A DNA stretch of 64,000 bases from Liquidambar formosana (GCA_039720395.1 CM077828.1:29260069-29324068); one strand, 5' to 3'. Shown: positions 1 through 12,103, counted from the stretch's first letter. The notes: a model not told the origin generated them from the letters alone. Numbers and translations: made by a program.

Positions 1-220
1 GGGTCAGGTCCAGAGAGTTTAAAGTTGGAGAATTGGTACTCAGGCAAGTCAACTCTAGACCAGAAACCCAGCGGAAGGGAAGCTCGGGGCAACAGGGGAA
101 GGACCCTACGAGGTCATCAATGTGGGAGGCATGGGTTCGTATAGACTAAAGAGCCTAAAAACAGGACAGGAACTCCCGAAATCAATTAATATAGCTAACT
201 TGAGATTGTTTTACCGTTGA
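1..220 (+). pseudogene. 3' end of Ty3/gypsy pol (integrase C-terminus), frameshifted
   Basis: This is the last part of a gypsy polyprotein, cut by the left edge. One frame reads REFKVGELVLRQV, the chromodomain-like tail that follows plant gypsy integrases. A second frame reads GPYEVINVGGMGSYRL and ends NLRLFYR-stop at 218-220. The two halves are in different frames, so there is a frameshift near position 100 and the copy cannot make an intact product. It is collinear with the tandem repeats, antisense ORF and LTR to its right, which together form one element. The family assignment rests on the GPYxV and NLRxFY signature. Confidence 0.7.
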
Positions 221-304
221 GAAAGTTGTAATTACATGCAAAGATCATTCAATACAAATACAGATGTTATTCATGAAAACTATTATGCATTTATCGTTTC
301 AAAC

Positions 305-700
305 TAAAAACACTTGCCCAAGAACGGGTCCAAGTCAATTACTGCCTAAGAATGGGCACAAGTCTCGCTTAAGAAAAGGCCCGAGTTTAATAAACGTAAT
401 AATAGGTTAAAAAAGAACCTGCCCAAAAGTGGGTCCAGGTCAGCTATTGCCTAAGAATAGGCTCAGTTCTAAGACTTACCCAAGAAAGGTCCAAGTAAAA
501 TTTTCTAAGTCTTGCCCAAGAATGGGTTCAAACACAATTGGCCTAAGAATGGGCTTAGTTCTAAGACTTGCCCAAGAACGGGTCCAAGCAAAATATGTCT
601 AAAAATAGGCTCAAATCTACACATTCGACCAAAAAATGGATCCAAGTCAAAATCCAGAGATAAATTGGGTTTAGGCGATCCTATTAACAAAGCAGGAACC
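305..700 (+). repeat. Degenerate tandem repeat downstream of gypsy pol
   Basis: The phrase TTGCCCAAGAACGGGTCCAA and variants (GCCTAAGAATGGGC, CCCAAGAATGGG) recur about every 40-50 bases. The array is imperfect and alternates two related half-units. Arrays at this place, between pol and the 3' LTR, are common in Tat-lineage gypsy elements. The open frames on both strands here follow from the repeat and show no coding signal. Confidence 0.7.
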
Positions 701-1246
701 ATGTGACAACGTGAGAGTTATCCCGAGCTCACACTTAGGCGCACAACCATTATAGAAAATAAAGAGCAAGCATATACAAACAGACAAGTATAAATTCAAA
801 GGAAAGCACAGGTATACACAGGCACACATAACCAGAGGAGAAAAAGAATATATCTCATTCCAAGAAAAAGTTTATAAATGTTTTTACAGATCTGGCACTT
901 GGCCGTAACAAAGAAAAAGAAAGATAAAACAGCAAGAAACAACAATCACTTCTACCCCGAGTTCCCCGCGGCTGGATCTACGTTTTCAAGCACCTAAGCA
1001 AAGGTGGCAAAGTCCAGAGGGTCTTTAGAAGCTTGAGTAGGATCCGGGACTGCTTCAGTAATGTTTTCCGCGACTACAACAGCTTGAGTCCTGTTGGCGG
1101 TGACAAAAGTCTCATTGGAAATGTCAACTCCACCCCCAGCCTCTACGTCAGTCTCGGATTAGGACATGACCTCAGGCTCATTCACCCCGAGTTCATCCTC
1201 ACCCTCAACTTCGGCATCAACTTCCCCTACATCGCCGCCCTCAGGA

Positions 1247-3571
1247 TTATCCTCGGGGTAACTCCTTCCTCTTGAAGGGAATGTCAGCGATTCCAGGGAA
1301 TTTGGCAGAAACCAGCTCAACCAAAGTGTTCCAAGCGAGCTTGTAAGTAGTCTCAAGTTCCTTAGCCAACTGCCCAACGAGGGTATCCTTAAAACTCCTC
1401 TTCTCTTCAGCCACCGCCTCATCAACGGAAGCCTTCTCCTTCTCCACCTCAGCTTCCAGAGCCCGCACTTTCCTCACCAATTCCTGCCTCTCCCAAGCTA
1501 GTTCCTCACTATGGTCTTTTGCTTTCTTCAGCTCGAACTCCAGATCTGCATAGTCCTTCCTCATAAGCTCGAGCTTGCTGATAGCATTCTCGGTATTAAA
1601 TTGATGTGTCCTGCATTCAGTCTTCAGTTTTTCGATTTGAGACACCACTGCAGAATAATTTCTCTCAGATTCTTGCAGCTTTTACTCAAGCTCACTCTAG
1701 ATTTTGGTGACCTCGATCTCGATTTTGTTATCTTCTTTGGTCAGGAGGTCGCCAGCGAGTAAGATCTGTTGGCAGCCCTGCAAAGACATAGTCAAATCAG
1801 AAATCGAACAGAAAGATTACAAAAGAGATCAGTGTGTGTCAGAACTTACTCTGTAGAAGTTGGTGAACCCAAAGTGAATCAGCTCGAGAGCGGTCTTCTT
1901 TCTGAAGTGTTCCATGTCTGCTGGCAGCCTCATGGGGTTGCCCAGATGCTTAAAGTTATAGTCCACAGAGAAGGCACTGGTGACAGCCTCGTCTGTGGGC
2001 ACAGGGAACTGGATACCTCCGACAAAAGGAATTAGAACCCATTTCAAAAGCTCATAAGCAAAAGACGAACAAAATTTAAAGGATCAAACTCTCACCTCGG
2101 GGAACTTAGCCACGACTTCACTTCGGGAGGTGGCACCCTCCCCGGCAGTAGCAGCGAACGAACCACCCTGCCCATACCTCAACACTTTAGGCTGCTACTA
2201 GACCCAGTGGAAGGCCTCTTATTCCTCGAAGGTTCCTCTCGGGGGACTTTACCATTTCCGACGACCTCCGGAACCTCAGGCTGGGGCACGGACTACCTCT
2301 TCATGGCCCCAACCATGAGCTTGCCACTATTGGGGTCAGTGGGCTTTCTGCCAGCCTCCTACCCAGTGGTTTTGGAGGAGGCGGTCTGGTTGGGCTTCTG
2401 TAGGGACTGTTTTTGCTATGGTTGCTTCTATTGGACAGCTTTTTGCTGAGCAACCTTCTTCTCAGCAACCTGCTACTCCACAGCTCTCCTCTCGGCCACC
2501 AAGGCCCGCAGGTTCAGCCCATTGTCCTTTTTGGACCTTTAGCTCCCAGAGTCAATCCTCTGCCTCTTGGAAGGGAGGGATTTGAGCCTCTTCTCTCCAT
2601 GGCTTGAGAGACTGTCTCCTCAGAGCTGGAACTCTCTATCACCAGTAGGGCAAAGTCACCAACTTTATCCAGGACTCCTATTTCGATAGCACCCTCCCCT
2701 TCAGCTAGAAACTGGATCCCTTCTTCTTCTTGCTCAGAGGAAGAGTTAAGTCTTCCTCGAGCTCTTCCCAATGAAGGAGACTTGCTTTACCGTAGGTTTG
2801 ATACCTCGGGTGGTAATAGAGCAAGGTGTGAGCAGTCCTGCAGTATTGGCTGACTTGGTAGTTCAGCAGCTTCTTGATGTCCTCCTTCTTTAACTCCCCA
2901 ACAGGTTTGTTAGCATGTGGAGCTGCTAGAAAGGAACAGAACACGAGCATCAGTATCAAATCTATCATTCACCTTGGGACCCATATAAAAAATAATAAAT
3001 AAATAAAAAAAACCAAAACATTGAAAAATTTCGCTTAACGCTTACAGGAAGAACCATGCTCGTGGGGGATGATGGTGTTATCTGATGGTAGTGTCCCATC
3101 CACGAGCCTATACACGAAAATGATATGGTCGTGAGCCCTAAGGTTGGAATCAGGAATATGGGTAACAAATGGTTTTCTCTTGGGCTTGATAGAGAGGTAT
3201 TGGTCCAATTTGTTTTTTAAGGAACAAATTTTATAGTGTTGGAATATCTCTCGCACCCCAACAGAAGTCCCTAGAATTTGGTTAAGGGCATGGACGCCCG
3301 AGACAATCCTAAAGGAGTTTAGCCCTAGTTGGGTTGGAACGAGGTTACAGTAGAGAAGGAAGTCAATAAGAAGGTCAAAGAAGGAGACGCAAACTCCGCC
3401 CTCCATAAACACAGCAATGGGAACGAGGAGGCCACCCTGAGAATCTGACCGATAAATGTCCTCATCAGGATCAGCAAACCAAAAACTGAACTTCCCATCA
3501 TCGAAGCCATATAAGGCCTTAAATTCTGCTATCCTTGCAGGATTGTCCTTAATATTGTAAAAAAACGACAT
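1247..3571 (-). pseudogene. Antisense extra ORF of the gypsy element (putative gypsy-type transposon domain), broken
   Basis: Reading the minus strand from 3571, the first 178 codons look like the N-terminal 'putative gypsy type transposon' domain (Pfam PF04195, by memory): GGLLVPIAVFMEGGVCVSFF, then FLLYCNLVPTQLGLNSFRIV. More pieces follow in changing frames at 2968-2705, 2771-2514 (acidic, Ser-rich) and 2047-1829. A C-terminal coiled coil lies at 1648-1247, with many K/E residues and ending in AWNTLVELVSAKFPGI. The pieces are collinear, so this is one long ORF, possibly with introns, now broken by stops and frameshifts. It is antisense to pol. The function of these proteins is not established. 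Confidence 0.6.
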
Positions 3572-4511
3572 CTGCCAAGTTTGAAATGGGGAAGGTTAAA
3601 TTCCAAGATTAACTATCCCTTCTCACATGCCCTGACTTGAGCCTCCAAAACAATGTTCTGACAGGTATGTTTGCCTTAACAAACTCAAAAATTGTTCTAA
3701 GTGTCAGCTCGGGAGCCACCCAGCTTGGTGTTGGAAAAAGTCAAGATAAGGAAACTAAGGGTCTCCGTCCTATTTTCATCCCGAAGTGGAATTTTTAAAC
3801 CCTAAAAGGCGGGAAAATTGGAATCTTGGCGATTTGCCCCAAAAATTGAAAAAAAACCCTAGGATCGCGAAACAAAACCCAAGAACAACACCAATAGTCC
3901 CAGGCAAAGAAAATAGCATCGAACAAATCAAAAAGTAAAAATAGAGAAAGAGTTATACCGTTGAAAATTTCAAGAGACGGCCGGAAAAACAAGTTCGTCG
4001 GAAAGATAGGTGACGTAGGAACAACCTCCAAACGAAGAACAGCATCGACAGAACAAGTCTCAAGACGGCGAACAGACTCAAGACAGATCTTCTCCAGCAA
4101 ATAAATGGTGCTAACAGTGGATTCCGGCAAGAAAGACGGTGTGCACAATGCGTTTTGGTGAAGACAGAAAGCAAAGAACAGAGAAAATAGAGAGAGAAGG
4201 CAATAGATAAAGTAAACAGTGATTAGCTTTTCCCCAAAAACATAATGCTTTTGGAGCCTTAAATGCCATATACGGCGGATGAGACAACCCCAATACACAT
4301 GACATCAGCGCCTTGAAATACGGAAGGGCGTAACCGCCCTCTGCCAGCTAAGCCCTAGAAAGCCAAACGCCAAAAGGGCACAGTGTAAGGCATTCAGCAA
4401 TTGTAAAATTATGACAAGTCCTAATTCGGGAAAATCATAATTGGGGCAAGTTGTGAGGAAATATTCTTGAACCGAGGATCCAGCTCGGGCTAAGGAGCTC
4501 ATATTAGAATT

Positions 4512-4940
4512 GTTGACACGTGGAAAAGACAACTCAACCAGATCCGTTACAACGCATGTGGTCTCCCAGCTCGGGGCTTATACTCATCCCGGGACGCTTG
4601 TCCCATGACTCACACAACAATCCAAATTGCTACTACAGTCCAAAACTATGACTACAGCTGTAATTCCTGACACAGCGGTTACAGGAAACCATGGTTCTCT
4701 GTCCAACCCTGATCAACAAACCATGATCAAACGGTTATTAGTGAACCATGGTCAAATCTGACCTAACCAAGGCAATTACCCGACCTCACATGGTCAGTTT
4801 GTATAGGTGGGTATAAATAGAATACGATACAGCCAAATAAGGTAAGCTACAGTACCCTTATCCTCTGAAATTCATCTTCTTCCTTGCCTTTATCTCCATA
4901 AACAATTTTTGACTTAAGCTTTGGAGAGGGCTAGGCCAAA
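4512..4940 (+). repeat. 3' LTR of the gypsy element (right end truncated)
   Basis: The segment starts TGTTGACACGTGG and contains a TATA box (GTATAAATAG at about 4809). About 100 bases further on is a pyrimidine-rich stretch and TTGACTTAAGCTTTGGAGAG, a typical R/U5 motif of Tat-lineage LTRs. It then passes directly into LINE coding sequence at about 4940, so the CA end is missing. The start is inferred from the TG and from the promoter position, because the 5' LTR is not in the window. Confidence 0.5.
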
Positions 4941-6483
4941 ACCCACCTTGGACTACCCCGCACACTTTCCAACTCCCAATCATTGAAATGGCGCAAAAAG
5001 ATAACATTCCAATGTATAGCCCCGAGCATCTCAACCATATAATCCGAAACCAAAGCTTCTTTATCTGTTGCAATATCATATAATTCCGGAAAAACCACCA
5101 TAAGAGGAAAATTGGAACACCAAATATCTTTCCAAAATCTCACTCTTTTACCCACCCCTACTTTAAATCCAACTTTCTTATAAAAAACAACAAAACCTTG
5201 CAAAATAGCCTTCCAAAGGCCCACACCATGGGTTCCCCTAATCTCCTAGTCCACCAACCTTCATTTGTAACCCCATACTTCCAAATAACAACATCCCTCC
5301 ATAAACCTATTTCACCCTTCCCAAATCTCCATAACCATTTACCCATAAGAGCTTGATTGGTAATGGAAATGGACCTAATTCCCAACCCACCAAATTTCTT
5401 TGGGAGGCAAACGGTATGCCAATCAACAAGATGGTATTTTCTTTCACCGCCCGTGCCATTCCATAAAAAATCTCTTTGGAATCTTTCCAACCTCTTGGAA
5501 ATCGACATAGGGATTTTGTGGATAGACGTAAAATAAATAGGAATACTACTCAAAACACTATGAATAAGAGTCAACTTTCCCCTTTTTGAGAGGTATCCTT
5601 TTTTCCATCCACTAAGTCTTTTTTCCACCCTCTCAATCACAGGATCCCAAACTTTAGAATCTTTAAAGCGAGCGCCCATAGGTAGACTAAGGTAAGTAGC
5701 CGGCAACTTTCCAATCTTGCAACTAAGGATACTAGCAAGAGCTTCAACATTCTCCACTCTACCCACCGGGATAATTTCACCCTTGCCAAGGTTAACTTTA
5801 AGGCCTGAAACTACTTCAAAACAAAGAAGAATCATCCTTAAGTTAATCATATGTTCCTCATTGACACCACAAAATAGAAGGGCATCATCAGCAAAAAGTA
5901 AATGGGAAACCTTCCCTATCCCAAACCGCCTATCACCAACCTTGAAGCCCTCCAATAAATTGGCCTCCATGGACTTAGCAACAAATTTACTCAAAACTTC
6001 CATGACTAAAATAAATAGTAGGGGAGAAAGGGGGTCCCCTTGACGGATGCCTCTTGAACTATGAAAAAAACCATAAGGAGTTCCATTAACCAAAACCGAG
6101 AAAACAGGAGTAGAGATACACCAAGAGATCCATTTGCGCCATTTAACCCCAAAACCCATCCTTCTAAGGATATAAATGAGGAAATTCCAATTCACATGAT
6201 CATACGCCTTTTCCAAATCAATCTTAGTCAACACCCCCGGATCCCCAAACTTGATTCTAGAATCCACACATTCATTGGCCACAAGAGATGCGTCCACGAT
6301 TTGACGCCCCTTAATAAAGGCAAATTGAGAAGGTGAGACAAGCTTCCCCACCACTTTAGCAAGTCTCAAAGCCAAGACTTTAGAGATGATCTTAAAAACA
6401 CTATTCAACAAAGAGATAGGATGGAAATTTTTTAACCTTACATGTGCAGGCAAGGTGTCGAAATATGGAGATGGGAACCACAA
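4940..6483 (-). pseudogene. L1-type LINE reverse transcriptase fragment
   Basis: The minus strand encodes about 520 residues of plant L1-type reverse transcriptase. Visible motifs are FHPISLLN, KIDLEKAYDHVNW, GIRQGDPLSPLLF and the catalytic FADDALLF, followed by the thumb region and KKFGGLGIRS. A frameshift near 5200 moves the continuation to another frame (GFKVGVGKRVRFWKDIWCSN). The endonuclease, N-terminal RNA-binding part, RNase H part and poly-A tail are all missing, so both ends are truncated. It abuts the gypsy LTR on one side and unassigned DNA on the other. Confidence 0.85.
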
Positions 6484-7263
6484 GTGCCCTGAGTTCTTAG
6501 AATAAGGTAAATTTCCTGCTAGTCATCACATAAGCCACAAACTCTCACATCCATCCCCATCTGCTAGAGGCACCAGCTTTATCCATCAAAGACCATCTAC
6601 ATCTATCTAATGAACCAGATGCAATAATTTAGATAAGGAGTTTCCTTGCCCAGCCCTCACTGGTTGGATAACTAGATTGCAGCCATGATCAAATAAACGA
6701 GCAAAGAGCAGAACTGAAAGGAACATAGAAACCTGCTTCACTTTGGTTGCTTTAAAGGCCTGTGACTTGTCCTTTTAAATGATGCTCAATTCTGTGCAAA
6801 TAACTACATACAGCCCTTGCCCATTTAAAATAACATCAACCTCCTACCTCATTAGGATTTCATCATCTTTTTGCATACAACCCTCCTATCTTCAGGTTGA
6901 ACAAACACCAGTTTCAAAACTAAAAACAGATTAAATCACTTTTATTGATTCAATCAAACCAAAATAAAATTTTAAAAAACAAAATAAAATAATCCAAAAC
7001 AAACACCGTCTTAATGTTCTCCAATGTCTGAATCAAATATCTCTACCTTTATACAGAAGGCACGTTGAACTAAAGAGAGATGTCCTCTTAAAAGTTAGAT
7101 CAGAGGTAATTTTAGGTGTAGCACCATGCAATATGAAACCTCCCAAAGAATAGAGTAGCTACATGGGATTGTAGGGAACATAGAAATACATTTTTAAAAA
7201 CTGATCACCCACCACAAAAAATGGAATCCACACCTCATTGAGTTTGCATGCCTCAACTCAAAC
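6484..7263. other. Unassigned DNA between LINE fragment and decayed coding-like segment
   Basis: No gene, repeat structure or RNA is recognisable. The minus strand has a short open stretch near 6650-6740 (FLSVLLFARLFDHGCN) that matches nothing I know. This interval is where the missing 3' exons of the FHA/TDP1 gene might have been expected, but no TDP1-like motif was found. Confidence 0.4.
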
Positions 7264-7810
7264 TCATAGTTTGAGAATGTCTAAACAAGCATCATTCCAC
7301 CTTTTGTTATAAAAGGCTACATGAAAGCCCTCTTGTGAAAGCACATGCTCAGTGCACACACAATAAGCATCAGACTTGACCTTAGCAGCCTGCAGCCTCT
7401 CAAAATTCAAGAATGCGTCAACTCGATAGATTGATTCTCTTCTTAGCCGCCTATGAGTCTCTGGCAACTAACTCTTCCTCTTCATGCACATCATGCTGGC
7501 ACCACAACAATGCTAATTGACTAAAGCAGACGCGCACACACATAGTGCCTTCTCCATGATCCCTAATGATTCATCCAGATCCTCCTAAGCTCTCTGCAAA
7601 ATAACCACTAGTATTTCTAGCCCAACCTCCCTCTGGGAAAGAAGACACTTGAACTTTCTTCCCCCCTTCAGCTTATAGAACATGAAAATTCCCCGATACT
7701 CAGTGAATTCTCTACAGGCTGGAGTGCCAACAATCTTCTAATAACCTGAAAAGTTTAACCTCACCTCATCAACGATCAATTGAGCTACCTGCTTCTTAGG
7801 CTTGTACCAG
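7264..7810 (-). pseudogene. Decayed coding-like sequence, unidentified
   Basis: Read on the minus strand, this stretch translates with only a few stops into plausible protein: VAQLIVDEVRLNFSGY, then ACREFTEYRGIFMFYKLKGG, and after frame changes a 67-residue open stretch ending in NDACLDILKL. The composition looks like former coding sequence, but I do not recognise the family. It lies 260 bases downstream of the last FHA/TDP1 exon on the same strand and does not resemble the TDP1 catalytic domain. It could be a retroposed fragment or a remnant of another gene. Confidence 0.3.
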
Positions 7811-7937
7811 TGAGTTTAATTACTGATATTCCATGGGATTATTTACATTTTCTAGTCCTATAACCACCCAACATGTAATAAGCCTACTAATTGATCTGAC
7901 ACTATTGCTAAAACAACATTCAATAAACACACTGTCC

Positions 7938-7955
7938 CTGTCCCCCCCCCCCCCC

Positions 7956-7989
<34 letters not shown>
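7938..7989. repeat. Poly-C/poly-A tract
   Basis: A run of about 14 C is followed directly by more than 30 A. It lies in or just after the last recognisable intron of the FHA/TDP1 gene. The compound C-then-A form recurs at 13340-13384. Run lengths may be affected by sequencing error. Confidence 0.85.
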
Positions 7990-7991
<2 letters not shown>

Positions 7992-8073
7992 CAATAGCCG
8001 GAACATGGAAGAAAAGTAGCAAAGGAATTAGAATATGCCTGTGTGTATGTCTATTAAGAAGCATAAATTTTAC

Positions 8074-11000
8074 CTCCTTCAGAGAACTCATCTGGGTTAG
8101 GAACAACAACACTCACAGCATTCATATCTGCAGGTACATTTGTGTTTCTTCTTAAAGCAATCTCTGACAACCCATATGCCTTTTGGCTGCACTTCGCAAG
8201 AAAAGCAGCCAGTTTTTTTAGCTGTGTACCTTTTGAATCTGCTGCATTGCGAAAAAGGTGGCTTATACCAACTACAGATGCTTCAACAGACCCAAGAAAC
8301 TTCGAACCAAATGACCATGGTGCACACTGACTAGCCTGACAGTAGAGTAAAATAACATGATAGAAAGATTTCATTTCATCAAGCATCACACTTTTTAAAA
8401 AGAGAACTACACGAAGGCCAAGTCACTGGCATCATTATCCATGAAATGCCTCCACTCAAAGGTTGAGAGAAGTGTGTGCACACTCATACAGACAGCAATG
8501 AAGATACTCACAAGTAAGAGGTGCATGGATTCCGACCCAAAGGGAGTTCTGTAAAAATGAATTCCAGGAATTGAAACAACCAAATGTCCAACAGCCCCTC
8601 CAAAGTCATACTTAGTCAACTCTACAATCCAATGGACCTGACTAGGTACATCAATCACAAGAGATGCCATAAATCCAGCCAGCTGAGCAGCGAAATCAGA
8701 TCTTAAATCTTGACCCATTTCTCCATCATAAAGTTGAGTAAAAAGGGATGAATAATCAGGTGTACTTGTTCGGGGAAAATCTTGCCACCAGATGGTATTG
8801 GTCACACTATTCCACTGCAGAATTCAGGAGAGTAGATGAGCAACACTACACAAAGGAATAAGATCAAACAAGTTATATTTAGCTAAGTAAAATGTAACTT
8901 AAACATTAAAAATAAGATATTAGTTGAACACCGCAAATTGACAATGGAAGAGTTCCAAAATAATTGGACAAGCTTCTCCAAAGAAGAACTGCAACCCATG
9001 CTGAATGCTGCACTTATCATAATAGGCATGAAAGATCAGTAGCCATTAAGTTGGTTGTGATTGAACACATTATTTGGCACATAATAAAACTTTTTGTTGC
9101 ATGTTTCAAGGTTGAAATACAAGTGGGAAAAAGATACTCCAACACCATTTTAATACTGACACCTCATAATTTGTAAATAACAAGACCCTATATTAAGTAA
9201 TCACCTGTTTCTCCACTAAATTTGCAGAGGTTATTATAACACGAATACTATCTTCCCTTAGAAAAACAAGCAACTTTGGATGGTGGCAAGCAATGCCCTG
9301 TTTCTTACGATCTTTACCAAAAGCTACAGCCTCGGGGAATTGGGGATACCTATTACAATAAATGGACTATATTACAAAAATGTTCATTCTTGACATACTA
9401 AACAGCTTCAGCATGGTTTCATAATCAACAATGTAAACCTTTTTCCCTTTGATGAATGGAAAATATGAAAGTATAACTTACACTACAACTAAATTTGGAA
9501 AATCTGAGTAAGGAACAGAAGTTCTTTTATCAGGGCTTGAACTCCAACACCTCTCTGTGTCATGACATGCAATTGTTACAGGCATATGGCTGGGAATCTC
9601 ACAGTACGATAAGAACCTAACAAGACACTTCCCTTAGAAATAAAACAGAAAATCAACGTAATACGTAGGCAGTAACATATACAAGTATACTAATGAAAAT
9701 AAGACAAAAACAAACATAAGGCAAGATGTAATTGAATGAATTGATCACAACAGTTATCAGAGAAATAGAAATATATCAGACACATTACCTTATCAAAAAA
9801 AATATATCAGCCAAACTACCTTATCAAAAAAAAATATATCAGCCAAATTATTCTACTGAAAAATAAATACATATATAGATGCACGTTCTATTAAATACAC
9901 GTACTCAGTAAAAGAAATTGTGTGATAATACCAGTTGCTAAACAATGCATGAACATACCGATAATCTTTTTCTTTTCTTTTTTTTTATTTTGTGGGGGGG
10001 GCGGGCGGCATGGCAGTACTAGCAATCTAGTTATTGATAATGCTGAAGAATAAAATATCATGAAAGTAATAGGAAACGGTGAGAAGGTGACATAATTTTA
10101 CCATAAAATATCACTAGTAAATGTTGCAATAAATATTCGTGAGAGGCTTTCAACAGGATAAAGAAGCTCAGGCAAGGAAATAACAGGACGCTGCTCCAAC
10201 AAGCTATGGTCCATAAATTTAAGACTGTTCAGGTAGAACTTCTTCCCGGGTGGTGAACAAGAAATGCCACAACTGTTCTTCTGCACAACACCATCAGAAT
10301 GAGGAGCACTCTCCTTGCCAAAAGAATTTAATAACAGAGCTTTTGGTTTATCATGGGCCATGGCATTCTCAAAATGAACTCCAACATCATCTATTTGATG
10401 TATATGATCATCATGAACACAAGCATAAGATGTACCTATAATTGAACTCAACTGTATTGCGCTGGCCCTTGTGATTTCTGGATTCTGGTCAGTTTGCGAG
10501 CTCTCACAGGGCAGTGGTTCTTTACCAAAAACATGTGCACTAATGTTTACCTCCTGCTCACCCCCCACGGGGTATTCAAGAATATTAGTTGGAGCAAAGC
10601 CTGGATACTGGTTCACCCTACCGCCACAAGGATATGTACCTTTCATTACACCATCTAAAATAGCACATCTTCGAATATAAGAAATAGGGTCATCACTACG
10701 TAATATGCGCCTGCACTGACTTAAGAGAAATTTTGTTCTCCCTGTAGAAAAAGCATAATGTGGGGACCCGGACGCAAAGGTTCTAGTGTTCAGAATCGGG
10801 CTTAACGGTGGTCCTCGGGAGGTCTCCAATGCAATCTCATTCGAACCCAGAACAACCTCCCCCGTCAAAACAATCCTCTCAATAAAAAATCCAATTCGAA
10901 TCCCCAAACTACAAAAACCTTGGTTTCCACAGACAAGCGAAACCTCGTCTCCTGCGGACAGCTGGGCAACCATGCCTTTTGCAATCCTAACGCCGTTGAC

Positions 11001-11477
11001 AAATACCCCATTTAAGGAAGGCCTAACAACCTCAAAACACTCGTTAAGTTGCTCCGTCTCTACTAGTTTATTCAGGTACTCACAAACAAAAGAAGCAGAA
11101 GCAGAAGCAGGGAAGAGGAATGCTCCGTCCAATATGAAAAGTTTGCGGCGGAGAGCATCGAAGAATATCTGGCAGTGAAGGTTGCTGACTCGAGGGTCGT
11201 GATAGAGAAAGTCACAGAAGCGAGTGCTGCGACCAAGGGTGTAAGGGCGGCCCGGGTCCAGACGGATGAGGTGACAAGGAGAAGCGGTGGTCCTTGAAAA
11301 CAGAGGGACGTCAAATGTTTTGAGGTAAATAAATGCAGCCCTGGCGACGTCTCGCCATTTCTTCCTGCGAGAGCCTAAATCATCATCATCGTCATCATCA
11401 TCCTCATCCTCCTCTCCTCGGCGCCTCTTTATCATCATACACGACTCTTCTTTCAACTTTTTCATTACAATCCCCAC
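8074..11477 (-). CDS. FHA-domain tyrosyl-DNA phosphodiesterase-like protein, 5' part only
   Basis: Predicted exons (minus): 11477-10102, 9616-9482, 9349-9205, 8814-8512, 8335-8074; joins are in frame with GT..AG introns, about 740 codons. The start at 11477 opens the frame, with a second Met four codons on. An acidic Asp/Glu run (about residues 20-33) precedes an FHA domain with YTLGRST, a DPRVSNLHC core and NGVFVNG. Exons 2-5 look like a TDP1-type phospholipase D fold: PVTIACHD, HHPKLLVF (first HxK), ITSANL, NTIWWQDFP. TDP1 enzymes remove peptide or other adducts from DNA 3' ends in the nucleus. The closest relative by memory is Arabidopsis At5g07400, about 1,080 aa. After 8074 the frame ends at a GT donor and no exon with the second HxK motif follows, so the C-terminal third is lost or outside the window. 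Confidence 0.8.
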
Positions 11478-11692
11478 CTACCACACCCTCCCCAAAATAA
11501 TCCAAGTAAAACTCACCCAAACAATCTAAAGATAAAAAATAGAGATGAATTGAAAATAACTCTCTCTCCGCGGCATCTGTCACTGTGTGAGACTTATTCG
11601 TAGGAGAGGAGGATAGAGGAGGACGGGACGAGGGAAAACAATCTGACAAAAACCCTTCCTTTTACCTTCTTGGCCTCCCTTCTCTAGGCCTA
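11478..11692 (-). promoter_or_regulatory. 5' UTR/promoter interval of the FHA/TDP1-like gene
   Basis: Only 215 bases separate the start codon from a MITE, so the core promoter must be here or inside the MITE. The stretch is C/T-rich on the plus strand (A/G-rich in the gene's sense). No clear TATA box is visible, as is common for housekeeping repair genes. Confidence 0.3.
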
Positions 11693-12103
11693 TGTTTGGT
11701 AGGAGAGATTTGTTGGAGGATGGAAATGGAGGAGGAAAAAGTGAAGGGAAAGGGGTTAAAGGGGAAGGGGGGGGGGGGGAGAGTGAATCCCAAATCGCCC
11801 TTTTCTCATCCTTCCAATTTTGGGGAGAAATGTAGGGAGAAATAATGGTTTTTATTAAGATCATCATATTATTTTTACATTTTTATAACATGTTTTATAA
11901 ATGTAAAATCATATTTTTTAATATTTATTCATTCATTTTATTAAACATATAAAAATAAAAATAAAAATAAAAAAAATTATCATTTCATTCATCCTATCAA
12001 ATACAGAGAAAAAGGAAAAAAGACTTCCTTTCCCAAAAGAAAGAAAGTCTTTTTTTCTTATTTTTTTTCCTTCCTCCTACTTTTCCATCCTCTCTACCAA
12101 ACA
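11693..12103. mobile_element. MITE with TGTTTGGTAG terminal inverted repeats
   Basis: The left end reads TGTTTGGTAGGAGAG and the right end is the complement of TGTTTGGTAGAGAGG. The inverted similarity continues inward (GGATGGAAA, GGAGGA) for about 40 bases. The interior is AT-rich with no coding capacity, plus a run of 13 G near 11768. The target-site duplication is unclear, so the superfamily is not assigned. It sits directly upstream of the FHA/TDP1-like gene. Confidence 0.6.

Larger units (their letters stand above)
1..4940 (+). mobile_element. 3' part of a Tat-lineage Ty3/gypsy LTR retrotransposon
   Basis: The order is pol end (1-220), tandem repeat (about 305-700), an ORF on the opposite strand (3571 down to 1247) and a promoter-bearing LTR (about 4512-4940). 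Known Tat/Retand elements carry an antisense extra ORF between pol and the 3' LTR, often with the 'putative gypsy type transposon' domain, and that is seen here. The 5' part lies outside the window. The right end is cut by LINE sequence, so no target-site duplication can be read. Stops and frameshifts in pol and in the antisense ORF show that the copy is old. Confidence 0.65.

Noticed and set aside
305..700. CRISPR-like array
   Set aside because: The repeats are imperfect with no constant spacer size, the genome is a plant, and the position fits a gypsy tandem repeat.
512..706. Overlapping open frames on both strands in the left repeat array
   Set aside because: They are produced by the periodic CCCAAGAA-type tandem repeat and show no protein family.
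8964..9176. Plus-strand 70-codon frame
   Set aside because: It lies in an intron of the FHA/TDP1-like gene and has no recognisable similarity.
10471..11178. Plus-strand open frames across 10250-11178
   Set aside because: They are opposite-strand shadows of the long first exon of the FHA/TDP1-like gene.
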